A DNA stretch of 64,000 bases from Mucilaginibacter sp. CSA2-8R (GTDB lineage Bacteria > Bacteroidota > Bacteroidia > Sphingobacteriales > Sphingobacteriaceae): the NCBI RefSeq assembly GCF_038806765.1, contig NZ_CP152389.1, positions 310,001 through 374,000 on the forward strand. Reading direction: 5' to 3'. Positions within the stretch are counted from its first letter, which is position 1, and the number at the start of each line of letters is the position of its first letter. Below are positions 55,153-63,855 of the stretch, in pieces. The notes under the pieces are model-generated. The model saw only the letters and a list, made by a program, of their open reading frames with translations. It did no database searches and was not told the DNA's origin. Made by a program: the position numbers and the translations under genes.

Positions 55153-55271
55153 CAGCTGGGCACTGGTATGAGAACTCTTATAAACAATTAATAATTGCTA
55201 TATTGCAATGGATTTCTAATTGTAATAATAATTTAATAAAAAACTGCTTAGAGATTTAAGAAAAACATAAT

Positions 55272-56324
55272 ATGCGGAAACTTATCGTAACGGGTTCATC
55301 AGGCCTAATCGGCTCTGAGGTTTGTAAACATTTTCATTCATTAGGATGGCAAATATTTGGAATTGACGGCAATCAGCGAGTGGTTTTTTTTGGTGAAAAA
55401 GGCGATACCCGCTGGAACCAGAAACAGCTTGAAACCGCGCTGCCCAATTTCAAGCATATTGAACTTGATATAAGAAACCGCCAGGGCGTTTTAGATATCA
55501 TCAAAGAAATAAAACCGGATGCTATTGTGCACACTGCTGCGCAGCCAAGTCATGACCGTGCTGCCGCTATTCCGTTTGATGATTTTGACACTAATGCAGT
55601 TGGTACCTTTAACATGCTCGAAGCTACCCGCCAATATTCTACCGCAATTCCTTTTGTGCATTTATCTACCAATAAAGTATATGGCGATGCACCTAACTAC
55701 ATTCCTATGGTAGAGCAGGAAACACGTTGGGAATATGCCGATGAGCAATATTTAACCGGTATCCCGGAAACGTTTTCAATCGATCAAAGCAAACACTCCC
55801 TGTTTGGTGCATCTAAAGTTGCAGCCGACGTTTGTGTTCAGGAGTACGGTCGTTATTTTAATATGCCAACCTGCGTTTTACGCGGTGGTTGCTTAACCGG
55901 CCCAAGCCATAGCGGTGTTGAGTTACATGGCTTTTTAAGCTACTTAATTAAATGTAACCTTACCGGTACTAACTATACCATTTACGGTTACAAGGGCAAG
56001 CAGGTGCGTGATAATATCCATAGTTATGACGTGTCAAGGTTTGCCGAAGAATTTATTAACGCGCCACGTGTGGCTGAGGTTTACAACATTGGCGGTGGCA
56101 AGCAAAATACCTGTTCGATTTTAGAGGCTTTCAAGATAGCCGAGAAATATTCAGGTCTGGAAATGAAGTATACTTACTCTGATCAGAACCGCGAGGGCGA
56201 CCATATATGTTATTACAGCGATTTGCGTAAAATGAGAGAGCATTATCCAAATTGGGATATTACTATTTCGTTAGATGAAACCATCAGGCAAATTGTTGAA
56301 GCCTGGAAAAATCGTTTAGATTAA
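55272..56324 (+). CDS. NAD-dependent epimerase, CDP-paratose 2-epimerase-like, with Phe at the catalytic Tyr position
   Basis: The 350-residue extended SDR has an NAD-binding motif [12 protein letters not shown] (G8-G14 region), [20 protein letters not shown] and [15 protein letters not shown]. The usual YxxxK active-site motif reads FGASK, with F178 and K182. The C-terminal half has [20 protein letters not shown] and [19 protein letters not shown], the signature of proteins annotated as CDP-paratose 2-epimerases. It should modify a nucleotide-linked sugar for the polysaccharide. Whether the Phe variant is an active epimerase is uncertain. It is 21 bases before the first GT-D-like gene. Confidence 0.85.
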   Translation: MRKLIVTGSSGLIGSEVCKHFHSLGWQIFGIDGNQRVVFFGEKGDTRWNQKQLETALPNFKHIELDIRNRQGVLDIIKEIKPDAIVHTAAQPSHDRAAAIPFDDFDTNAVGTFNMLEATRQYSTAIPFVHLSTNKVYGDAPNYIPMVEQETRWEYADEQYLTGIPETFSIDQSKHSLFGASKVAADVCVQEYGRYFNMPTCVLRGGCLTGPSHSGVELHGFLSYLIKCNLTGTNYTIYGYKGKQVRDNIHSYDVSRFAEEFINAPRVAEVYNIGGGKQNTCSILEAFKIAEKYSGLEMKYTYSDQNREGDHICYYSDLRKMREHYPNWDITISLDETIRQIVEAWKNRLD

Positions 56325-56345
56325 TTGCTATTTGCTTAAAAGCTG

Positions 56346-57317
56346 ATGAACCGCAATCTGGAAAATGTATTAAAGGCGTCAAGAAAAGTATATCAGCGTA
56401 TAGCGCCGTTAGATCCTTTCGGGCTTACCGACGAGCTTGTGCAATATAAAGGCCAGGCTGGGTCAGATCTGATCAAGGAAAAGCTGATGGGCGATGCTCC
56501 GGCGATGATTGCCCGTTTCGGCATGGTTGAACTGCATTGCTTACTAAATTATCATTTTGTTAAGCAGCAAAAGGCTTTGCCTTCAAAGGTATTTGATTAC
56601 ATCAGCGGCAGGTCTTTCCCATTCTGGTGGGATTCGGCTGTAGCCAGAGAAATGTCTAAAAATGCCGGATTTATCAACCCGACATTTGCCAACCTGGAGC
56701 AGTTTGCCAAGCTGATGGAGAATGATATGACTTATGTTGACGTACTGGCTTCATGGATGCGTGGCGAAAATGTATTTTTTGACCGGATGCCCAATGTTTC
56801 TACCATCAGCATTTGGGGTATTGAGCCCTTTAAGCACGCCAATCCCTGGAGTGAGGCCTTAGCAGGTAAAAAAGTGCTGGTAGTTCATCCCTACGAGTAC
56901 AGCATCAAAAAACAGTATGCCCAAAGGGAAAAACTATTTGCAGACCCAAGGGTGTTACCTGAGTTTGAACTCAAAACCATCAAAGCGGTACAATCAATAG
57001 CCTTTAGCGAAACGCCATATAAAACATGGTTTGAAGCCTTGGATTATATGAAGCGTCAAATTTCAGAAACGGATTTTGATATTGCCATTATTGGCTGCGG
57101 TGCCTACGGGTTTCCACTGGCTGCCCATGTAAAAAGGATGGGTAAAAAAGCAGTACACCTGGGTGGAGCCACTCAGGTGCTTTTTGGTATTTCGGGTAGG
57201 CGTTGGGAAGATGATCCTTATTTTAAAGATAATTTCATCAACCAGTATTGGATTAAACCAGACGCAACAGAAACTCCAAAACAGTTTGCCAAAATTGAGG
57301 ACGGCTGCTACTGGTAA
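56346..57317 (+). CDS. GT-D-fold (DUF1792)-like putative glycosyltransferase, copy 1
   Basis: The 323-residue protein has no signal peptide or membrane helix. It resembles the GT-D glycosyltransferase fold: the RFG(D)GE-type motif reads R57 F58 G59 M60 V61 E62, so the first metal-binding aspartate of the DxE motif is replaced while the glutamate remains. Other conserved blocks are HANPWSEALAGKKVLVVHPY, ELKTIKAVQSIA, FDIAIIGCGAYGFPLAAH and KKAVHLGGATQVLFGI, and the extreme end is GCYW. A close paralogue lies at 62611-63573. The assignment is by motif resemblance and is tentative; the cluster context supports a sugar-transfer role. Confidence 0.6.
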   Translation: MNRNLENVLKASRKVYQRIAPLDPFGLTDELVQYKGQAGSDLIKEKLMGDAPAMIARFGMVELHCLLNYHFVKQQKALPSKVFDYISGRSFPFWWDSAVAREMSKNAGFINPTFANLEQFAKLMENDMTYVDVLASWMRGENVFFDRMPNVSTISIWGIEPFKHANPWSEALAGKKVLVVHPYEYSIKKQYAQREKLFADPRVLPEFELKTIKAVQSIAFSETPYKTWFEALDYMKRQISETDFDIAIIGCGAYGFPLAAHVKRMGKKAVHLGGATQVLFGISGRRWEDDPYFKDNFINQYWIKPDATETPKQFAKIEDGCYW

Positions 57318-57406
57318 TGCCCGGCTTTGTAGCATTTAAAGCAAAGAGATGCAACATTATAATGCTATTGGTGCAGGCAATTAAAAAAATAACCTTTACA
57401 CAAAAA

Positions 57407-58477
57407 ATGAAGATATTAATTACAGGTATTTGCGGTTTTGCAGGTTCAACACTGGCCAAAGCTTTACTGGAGGCTAACGAGGGTTACGAAGTATTTGGTA
57501 TAGATAATTTTATCCGTTCGGGCACCTGGTTAAACAAACCGGTTTTAGAAGCATTAGGCGTTAAAATTTTTTATGGCGATATTAGGCAAGCCAGCGATCT
57601 GGAAATTTTGCCCAAAGCAGACTGGGTGATCGATGCTGCCGCTAATCCAAGTGTGCTGGCAGGTTTTGATGGTAAAACCAGCAGTTCACAACTAATTCAG
57701 CACAACCTGATAGGTACAATTAACTTGCTGGAGTATTGCAAGCAACACCAGGCAGGTTTTGTATTGCTATCAACCAGCCGTGTATACTCTATACCTGGCT
57801 TGGCAGAGTTAGAAATGACTGTAAAAAATAAAGCTTACTTCCCGCAAGAGGGCGCTGCAATGCCTGCAGGCTTAAGTATAAAGGGAGTAGCCGAAAATTA
57901 TTCAACCCAGGCACCGGTTTCTTTATATGGCTGTACCAAATTAGTGTCAGAGCAATTGGCTATTGAGTACGGTTTATCTTTTGATTTTCCGGTATGGGTA
58001 AACCGTTGTGGCGTTATGGCCGGGGCTGGTCAGTTTGGGCATCCCGGACAAGGTATATTTGCCTACTGGATACATAGTTTTAAGGAAAAAAAACCACTAA
58101 AATACATTGGTTTCGGCGGTACAGGTTACCAGGTAAGAGACTGTTTGCACCCGCGCGATTTGGTAAGCTTATTAAAAGCCCAATTTGCCGAACCACTGCA
58201 AAGCACAAAACCACGTATCAGTAACATCAGCGGTTGTACCGAAAACAGTATGTCGCTCGCACAGCTTACCGATTGGTGTACTGGCCGGTTTGGCGAGCAT
58301 GAAGTTATTGCTACAAATACAGAGCGTAAATTTGATATCCCATGGATGGTTTTAGATTCAAGTCAGGCTAAAGAAGTGTGGGGCTGGAGTCCGGAAACAC
58401 CAATTGAGGCTGTTTTGGAAGACATTGCTGCTTTTGCCGAAACGCAGGATAAATGGTGTGAATTATCTGCTTCTTAA
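57407..58477 (+). CDS. NAD-dependent epimerase/dehydratase (CDP-paratose 2-epimerase-like)
   Basis: The ATG at 57407 (MKILITGICGFAGS) is preferred to that at 57317, which overlaps the previous stop codon and would add thirty residues before the Rossmann motif. The 356-residue product has GICGFAGSTLAKALL, FVLLSTSRVYSIPGLAELEM, the normal YxxxK motif as Y174-GCT-K178, and GGTGYQVRDCLHPRDLVSLL. It belongs to the same extended SDR group as the gene at 55272 but with an intact tyrosine. The two together flank the GT-D-like gene, suggesting they act on one sugar nucleotide in sequence. Confidence 0.85.
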   Translation: MKILITGICGFAGSTLAKALLEANEGYEVFGIDNFIRSGTWLNKPVLEALGVKIFYGDIRQASDLEILPKADWVIDAAANPSVLAGFDGKTSSSQLIQHNLIGTINLLEYCKQHQAGFVLLSTSRVYSIPGLAELEMTVKNKAYFPQEGAAMPAGLSIKGVAENYSTQAPVSLYGCTKLVSEQLAIEYGLSFDFPVWVNRCGVMAGAGQFGHPGQGIFAYWIHSFKEKKPLKYIGFGGTGYQVRDCLHPRDLVSLLKAQFAEPLQSTKPRISNISGCTENSMSLAQLTDWCTGRFGEHEVIATNTERKFDIPWMVLDSSQAKEVWGWSPETPIEAVLEDIAAFAETQDKWCELSAS

Positions 58478-58553
58478 TTGGAGCAGCGCAACCATGACAT
58501 TGATAATCGAATTAGCTTAAAAGAGCGGCTAAATTATCAACTTCATTGTAAGA

Positions 58554-59159
58554 ATGGCAACAGACAAAAAAAATAGCCTGCTCAAAGTTTTTTTCAAAGC
58601 AGGATATATCCTCCGGAAAAAAATTGAAGGCTATAAGCTGCGGTACAGGTTTCACGAAACACAATATTTGTTTGGAGATAGGATAAGCTTGCCTGCCCAT
58701 TATTATTTCCCGAAGTTTCCTGAATTTAATTTTGATTTTTCGGCAAGTAAGATCATTATTCATGAGGGTGTTGCCTGCAGAGGAGGTTTGAACTTTGTTT
58801 TTAACAATAATAGCCTGATTGAGGTTGGAGAAAATACTTACTTTAATAACAACTGCTCTGTTAATGCCCTTGAATCTGTACAAATAGGTAGCAACTGTTT
58901 ATTTGGTGAGGGGGTTAAGGTATACGATCATAATCACCAGTTCAGGCAGGAGGGGGTACTAACCAAGGATCAGGGATACAGCACAGCCGCCGTTAAAATA
59001 GGTGATAATTGCTGGCTCGGGTCAAACGTGGTTGTTTTAAAGGGGGTAGTGATTGGCGACAATTGCGTTATTGGTGCAAACTGTACGGTTTACCAAAATG
59101 TACCTGCTAACTCTGTTTTGGTTAACGGCTCAAAAAATACGATAAAGCAATATGCCTGA
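58554..59159 (+). CDS. Hexapeptide-repeat acyltransferase (left-handed beta-helix)
   Basis: The 201-residue protein has a basic N-terminal region and then hexapeptide repeats from about residue 65 (LIEVGENTYFNNNCSVNALE, SVQIGSNCLFGEGVKVYDHN, AVKIGDNCWLGSNVVVLKGV, VIGDNCVIGANCTVYQNVPA). The DHNH segment supplies the probable catalytic histidine of maltose/galactoside O-acetyltransferase-like enzymes. It probably O-acetylates a sugar of the polysaccharide. The closest relatives by look are WcaF/CysE-type acetyltransferases. Confidence 0.85.
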   Translation: MATDKKNSLLKVFFKAGYILRKKIEGYKLRYRFHETQYLFGDRISLPAHYYFPKFPEFNFDFSASKIIIHEGVACRGGLNFVFNNNSLIEVGENTYFNNNCSVNALESVQIGSNCLFGEGVKVYDHNHQFRQEGVLTKDQGYSTAAVKIGDNCWLGSNVVVLKGVVIGDNCVIGANCTVYQNVPANSVLVNGSKNTIKQYA

Positions 59160-59219
59160 CCGGATATATTATCGTTGCGCTATGCTGCTTTAATATAGAT
59201 TATATTCGAGATTACATTC

Positions 59220-60338
59220 ATGAAAATAGCCATCATATCTACTATTGAAAATTACAGTTGGGCTGGAACCGAGGAGGTATGGGCATTATTTGCTAAACAG
59301 GCTTTAAGTAACGGGCATGATGTTATGTTGGCTGCACACCATAAGGTAGCCGGAAGCGACAATGTAAAAATGCTTGTGCAGGCCGGCCTTAAAGTGGTGC
59401 AGCGGCATCCTTTCAGGCCCATGCGCATCTATTTAGCTAAAGAAAAATTTAGTACCGAGATGAAGGCGTTGATTGATTTCAAGGCCGACGTTGTATTGAT
59501 TAATTCGGGCTCATTATTCGATGTAATCAATCTACCATATGTATATCGCGTTTGTAATTTAATAAAGGCACCTAAAGTGTTTTTTTGTCATTTTGTTGCC
59601 GAAACGCTTATACCTACAAATTATAAACAACTGCAAAGCTTTTTCAGCACTATGGATAGTGTGTTGTTTGTTTCTGAACATAACAAAAACCTTGCTGAGC
59701 GGCAGTTGGCAATGAAATTTAAGAATGCCGCCGTAATTGCTAATGGCTCAAAACAAGTTTTAACCGAGCCTATATCTTGGCCAGACGGCGATACCATTAA
59801 TTTTGCTATTGTAGCAAGATTGGAGATCATGTGGAAAGGGCATGATGTTTTGTTGGAAACACTTAGCAAGCCTGTGTGGCGTAATAGAAAGTGGCAGTTA
59901 AATATATATGGTGAAGGTCCGGATATTGACTATATTAAAGATTTAATAGCCTTTTACGGGTTAGGAGACAAAGTGTTCCTTAAGGGGTACGTTTATGATA
60001 TAAAGCAAGTTTGGGCCAATAATCATGCAATGCTGTTGCCTACCCGGGGTGAGGGCATGCCTTTAGCAGTGATTGAAGCCATGATGTGTGGCCGGCCGGT
60101 AATTACCACAGATGCCGGCGGAAACCTGGAGATATTAGAAACTGGAGTAAACGGATGGGTTGCTGATGCTGCTACCTCGTTGTCTTTCGGAAAAATTTTA
60201 GAGCAAGCTTGGAGGGTTTTGCCCGAATGGAAAAATATAGGGATTGCTGCTCATGTAAGAGCATTGAAATTAGTAAAGGATGACCCGGCTGGCAGATTAA
60301 TACAACTTTTACAGAGAATTACCTCTCCCAATAATTAA
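59220..60338 (+). CDS. Glycosyltransferase family 4
   Basis: The 372-residue GT-B protein begins KIAIISTIENYSWAGTEEVW and has the GT4 donor-site blocks INFAIVARLEIMWKGHDVLL, WQLNIYGEGPDIDYIKDLIA and LLPTRGEGMPLAVIEAMMCG then RPVITTDAGGNLEILETGVN, containing the E(x7)E motif. It retains the anomeric configuration of the donor. It is two bases ahead of the next GT2 gene, so they form one translational block. Confidence 0.9.
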   Translation: MKIAIISTIENYSWAGTEEVWALFAKQALSNGHDVMLAAHHKVAGSDNVKMLVQAGLKVVQRHPFRPMRIYLAKEKFSTEMKALIDFKADVVLINSGSLFDVINLPYVYRVCNLIKAPKVFFCHFVAETLIPTNYKQLQSFFSTMDSVLFVSEHNKNLAERQLAMKFKNAAVIANGSKQVLTEPISWPDGDTINFAIVARLEIMWKGHDVLLETLSKPVWRNRKWQLNIYGEGPDIDYIKDLIAFYGLGDKVFLKGYVYDIKQVWANNHAMLLPTRGEGMPLAVIEAMMCGRPVITTDAGGNLEILETGVNGWVADAATSLSFGKILEQAWRVLPEWKNIGIAAHVRALKLVKDDPAGRLIQLLQRITSPNN

Positions 60339-60340
60339 AA

Positions 60341-61351
60341 ATGCCACCTAAAATCTCTGTTATTATACCTAACTACAATCGGGCAGCCATTATAGGCGAA
60401 ACGATTGATAACATGCTTTCGCAAACGCTTAAGCCACACCAGATAATTGTAGTGGATGACGGATCGGCAGATGATTCGATAAAGGTTGTTAAAGGCTTTG
60501 GTGATAAAGTTATACTAATTGAGCAAAAAAATGCAGGACCCGGCGCCGCACGTAATGCCGGTTTAAAAATAGCCACCGGTGATTTTATTCAGTTTATGGA
60601 TAGTGATGACTTAGCTTCATTAAATAAGCTTGAGGTACAGGTACAGGCCTTAATACAGCATAATGCTGATATAGTATTGGGGCCTTGGCTAAAAGCCTGG
60701 ATGGAAGATAAAACCATGCGGTTGGAAAACGTGGTTTTACAGCAAAAACCATTGCCCTCTACCCATACAACATTGCAATGGTTTTTAACCGGATGGTCAA
60801 TGGTGTTTCAGCAAAGCCTGATAAGAAAAAGTATTTTAATAAAAGCTGGCGGTTATCGTGAGGATATAAAATATTTTGAAGACGGCGATCTGTTTGTAAA
60901 ACTATTACTTGCCGGCGGTAAGTTAATATTTGAATCAGCCTCTCTTACTTTTTACCGCTTAAACGATTTTGGAAAGCTAACAGGTGATGGACAGGTGAAC
61001 ACAGGCAGAGCTCATGCGCAGGCTACCTTTTACCAGGATATCATCAGGCAATCAAAAACCAGCAAAGTTTTACAAGATTGCGTTGAGCTTCCTGATTTTC
61101 GGGCAAATGTGTACAATGCGTATCTGGATCTCGAAAAAAGTAATTTGCAGCTTAGCAGCGAGTATCTGGATTTGATAACTATGGCTCAGCACAGTAAGTC
61201 ATCCGGCAAGTTTAGCGCATTATATAAAAAAGTACAGGCTGGCATTAAGCAGCGTATACACGGACATCGTTGGCCTGAGAGCTATCAAGCCGGGGCACTG
61301 CAGGCCCACCAAAAGCAGCTCATTACTCAAATGGGCTATAACTTAATATAA
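60341..61351 (+). CDS. Glycosyltransferase family 2
   Basis: The 336-residue enzyme has KISVIIPNYNRAAIIGETID, IIVVDDGSADDSIKVVKGF, AGPGAARNAGLKIATGDFIQ and the metal motif FMDSDDLASLNKLE. The acceptor half includes FQQSLIRKSILIKAGGYRED and IKYFEDGDLFVKLLLAGGKL. It is flanked by GT genes at two- and three-base spacing. Donor and acceptor are unknown. Confidence 0.9.
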   Translation: MPPKISVIIPNYNRAAIIGETIDNMLSQTLKPHQIIVVDDGSADDSIKVVKGFGDKVILIEQKNAGPGAARNAGLKIATGDFIQFMDSDDLASLNKLEVQVQALIQHNADIVLGPWLKAWMEDKTMRLENVVLQQKPLPSTHTTLQWFLTGWSMVFQQSLIRKSILIKAGGYREDIKYFEDGDLFVKLLLAGGKLIFESASLTFYRLNDFGKLTGDGQVNTGRAHAQATFYQDIIRQSKTSKVLQDCVELPDFRANVYNAYLDLEKSNLQLSSEYLDLITMAQHSKSSGKFSALYKKVQAGIKQRIHGHRWPESYQAGALQAHQKQLITQMGYNLI

Positions 61352-61354
61352 CCT

Positions 61355-62569
61355 ATGGCAAAAAGATTACTTATTGTTGAAGAAGCCTTACGTGATTTAA
61401 AGGCACATTGGTTTGAGTACATCAAAACTATCCGTAACAGTGCCATAAAATCTGGTTGGGAGGTTGATGTAGCCAGTAATGTAAATGCCGCCCCCGAAAT
61501 TGTTAAGGAATTTTCGGCACTCCCTGTTTTTGAACACTCCAGGTACCTGGATAATAATAAAAGCAAGCTGCCGGGCGAAAGGCATTATGGCTTTATACTT
61601 CATAGCATGCGTACACAAAAAGTGCTCAAAGCATTATTTAAAGCGCAGAAGCCTTATGACGATGTTTTTGTACCTACGGTGTTAGTGCACCATCTTTTGG
61701 CCTGGTATTATATCATGTCATTCGACAGTAACCGGGCAAAGCATGTTACCTTATTTTTTGTAACTAATCCGGGTGTTTGGGATGCCAGTAAAAACAAAGC
61801 TTTCTTTCCTAAATCTACCGTTATATTAAAGTACCTGCTTAAATTATTTGATGGTTTAGTAAAAGCAGGTAAAGTAACCTTTGCGGTAGAAACTAAAGGC
61901 GCAAAAGCCGAATTTGAAACATTGAGCGGTTTGCCGTTTAAGCTGCTTCCGCATCCGGTGCCTTTTGAACAGGATGCAGTAACCCCGGCTGCCGAGCAAG
62001 GCCCGGTAGCCAAGCCTGTGGTTAACTTTGCCTGTTACGGGTTTGCCCGGCACGAAAAAGGCTCAGACTTATTTAAACAGGCTATCGAAGAAATACTTAA
62101 ACGGTACCCTGACTTTAACGGGCATTTTCATATCCAATGGACTGATGCTTTCAAAATGCCGGATAGCAGTGACTGTACCCCCGGTAATGTACTTTTAACG
62201 CATCCTAAAGTAACGGTAATTAACCGCGCGGTAATGAGCGAGGAATATAACAAGTTACTTACCGAAACTGACTGCATGGTGTTGCCTTACCGCAATTCAT
62301 CTTACCATGCACGAGTGTCGCGTGTTGCTATTGAAGCAGCCGCCAACGCTATACCGATGATTTATACCAAAGGCGGCTGGCTCGAAGAAACGGTATCAGG
62401 TTACGGTGCAGGCATTGGTATAGACGACGAGTCGGTTGAAAGCTTAATAAATGCAATACTTGAAATGCAGACAAAATTCAGCTCTTACCAGGCAACTGCA
62501 AAAACAGCTATGTTACAGGCAAGGGCTTATTATTCGCCACAACATTTTGTAAGTTTGTTATTAAATTGA
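61355..62569 (+). CDS. Glycosyltransferase, GT4-like (GT-B fold)
   Basis: The 404-residue protein has an N-terminal Rossmann-like region (RLLIVEEALRDLKAHWFEYI, GWEVDVASNVNAAPEIVKEF) and a donor half (VVNFACYGFARHEKGSDLFK, LLTETDCMVLPYRNSSYHAR, VSRVAIEAAANAIPMIYTKG), with the glutamate-containing AIEAAA segment of GT4 enzymes. The family match is less clear than for its neighbours. It follows the GT2 gene by three bases. Confidence 0.75.
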   Translation: MAKRLLIVEEALRDLKAHWFEYIKTIRNSAIKSGWEVDVASNVNAAPEIVKEFSALPVFEHSRYLDNNKSKLPGERHYGFILHSMRTQKVLKALFKAQKPYDDVFVPTVLVHHLLAWYYIMSFDSNRAKHVTLFFVTNPGVWDASKNKAFFPKSTVILKYLLKLFDGLVKAGKVTFAVETKGAKAEFETLSGLPFKLLPHPVPFEQDAVTPAAEQGPVAKPVVNFACYGFARHEKGSDLFKQAIEEILKRYPDFNGHFHIQWTDAFKMPDSSDCTPGNVLLTHPKVTVINRAVMSEEYNKLLTETDCMVLPYRNSSYHARVSRVAIEAAANAIPMIYTKGGWLEETVSGYGAGIGIDDESVESLINAILEMQTKFSSYQATAKTAMLQARAYYSPQHFVSLLLN

Positions 62570-62610
62570 TAATAAGCAATATTATATAAGCTCTTTATTA
62601 CGCCGACATT

Positions 62611-63573
62611 ATGAACACAGTAACATTAGATTTTTTAAGAAAAGTATACCGTAAAGCCTTTAACAGAGGATATAACGGTGTGAACTATGCTACTGTCGAT
62701 GTAAAAAATCAAGAAGCCAGCGACTTAATTAAAAGTAGATTACTATCTGATGAACCAGTAATGATATGCCGGTTTGGCTCTATAGAATTAGACTGTGTTG
62801 CCAATTATATAAGCATAAATAAAAATAAAGGAGCTTGGTTCAAATACATATCCGGTAAGATAGATGCCTATTGGTGGCAGGATAACATCATATCAGCCAT
62901 GTCTAACAATGCCGGCTTTTTCCCATCCAATCCCTCAACGCTCGAAAAGTTTTCTTTATCTATGATCGAAGACATGAAGCAGGTTGATATTTTGGGCTCA
63001 TGGCTGGAAAAAGAAAAACTTTTTACCAAAGAGCTGGCTCATGCAACACGTGTTCAGATAGGCGATTTGCACCCGTATAATCATGCAAACCCTTGGAGTG
63101 AGGCATTAAAAGATAAAAAGGTACTGGTTATTCATCCGTTTGAAGATAGTATTAAAAGCCAGTTTAGTAAACGCGATCTCATTTTTAAAGATCAGCGCAT
63201 TTTGCCACCATTTGAGTTAAAAACCATCAAAGCGGTACAATCCATAGCGAACAATAAAACGCCGTTTAAAACCTGGTTTGATGCGCTTGACTATATGAAA
63301 GAGCAAATCGACAAAACAGATTTTGACATTGCCATACTGGGGTGTGGCGCTTACGGTTTTCCGTTAGCTGCCCATATAAAGCGGATTGGTAAAAAGGCAG
63401 TTCATCTGGGCGGACCAACGCAGGTATTGTTCGGCATTATAGGTAAGCGTTGGGAAGAAGATAAGGTTAATAGCTACGTGATGACCCATTTTGCCAACGA
63501 ACACTGGGTGCGCCCTTCAGCTACTGAGACACCATCAGGTATAAAAAATGTTGAAGCTGGCTGTTACTGGTAA
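62611..63573 (+). CDS. GT-D-fold (DUF1792)-like putative glycosyltransferase, copy 2
   Basis: The 320-residue protein is clearly a paralogue of the gene at 56346: shared blocks include HANPWSEALKDKKVLVIHPF, ELKTIKAVQSIA, FDIAILGCGAYGFPLAAH, KKAVHLGGPTQVLFGI and the terminal GCYW. The motif equivalent to the GT-D RFGDGE reads R54 F55 G56 S57 I58 E59, again lacking the first aspartate. N-terminal ~45 residues and the segment between 60 and 150 differ strongly from copy 1, as expected if the acceptor differs. It stands between a GT4-like gene and a remnant acyltransferase. Function by resemblance only. Confidence 0.6.
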   Translation: MNTVTLDFLRKVYRKAFNRGYNGVNYATVDVKNQEASDLIKSRLLSDEPVMICRFGSIELDCVANYISINKNKGAWFKYISGKIDAYWWQDNIISAMSNNAGFFPSNPSTLEKFSLSMIEDMKQVDILGSWLEKEKLFTKELAHATRVQIGDLHPYNHANPWSEALKDKKVLVIHPFEDSIKSQFSKRDLIFKDQRILPPFELKTIKAVQSIANNKTPFKTWFDALDYMKEQIDKTDFDIAILGCGAYGFPLAAHIKRIGKKAVHLGGPTQVLFGIIGKRWEEDKVNSYVMTHFANEHWVRPSATETPSGIKNVEAGCYW

Positions 63574-63649
63574 ATTTTAAACTTAAGCGTACTTAGAGCT
63601 AAATAAGCACCCTAATTTGAGTAAATAAGTAAGACATGGTGATAATACA

Positions 63650-63760
63650 ATGGCTTATATAATGGATACGCAGCATCTTACTTTTACTCGTTTTTTAGCA
63701 GCAATAGGAATTGTAATTTTTTATTTATTTACCATTGCTCCCTGCTGTACCGACTTTTAG
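63650..63760 (+). pseudogene. Remnant of a membrane acyltransferase (acyltransferase_3/OafA type)
   Basis: An ATG at 63650 opens 36 codons ending at TAG 63758-63760. Its middle, LTFTRFLAAIGIVIFY, matches the first helix of OafA-type sugar O-acyltransferases, where the family has a catalytic histidine at the position of this final tyrosine (usually LRFxAAxxVxxFH). The frame stops after the first helix and no continuing frame was found before 63855. It looks like the 5' end of a decayed or deleted gene in the polysaccharide cluster. Confidence 0.5.
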
Positions 63761-63855
63761 TTTTAATTTTTTTTGAAAGCCGCTGCGAGAGGAAGTTAAG
63801 GCTATAAAATTTAGATAATTAGGTGGTTGGTTTTTTGCCGTAGCTCTAATTTAAC

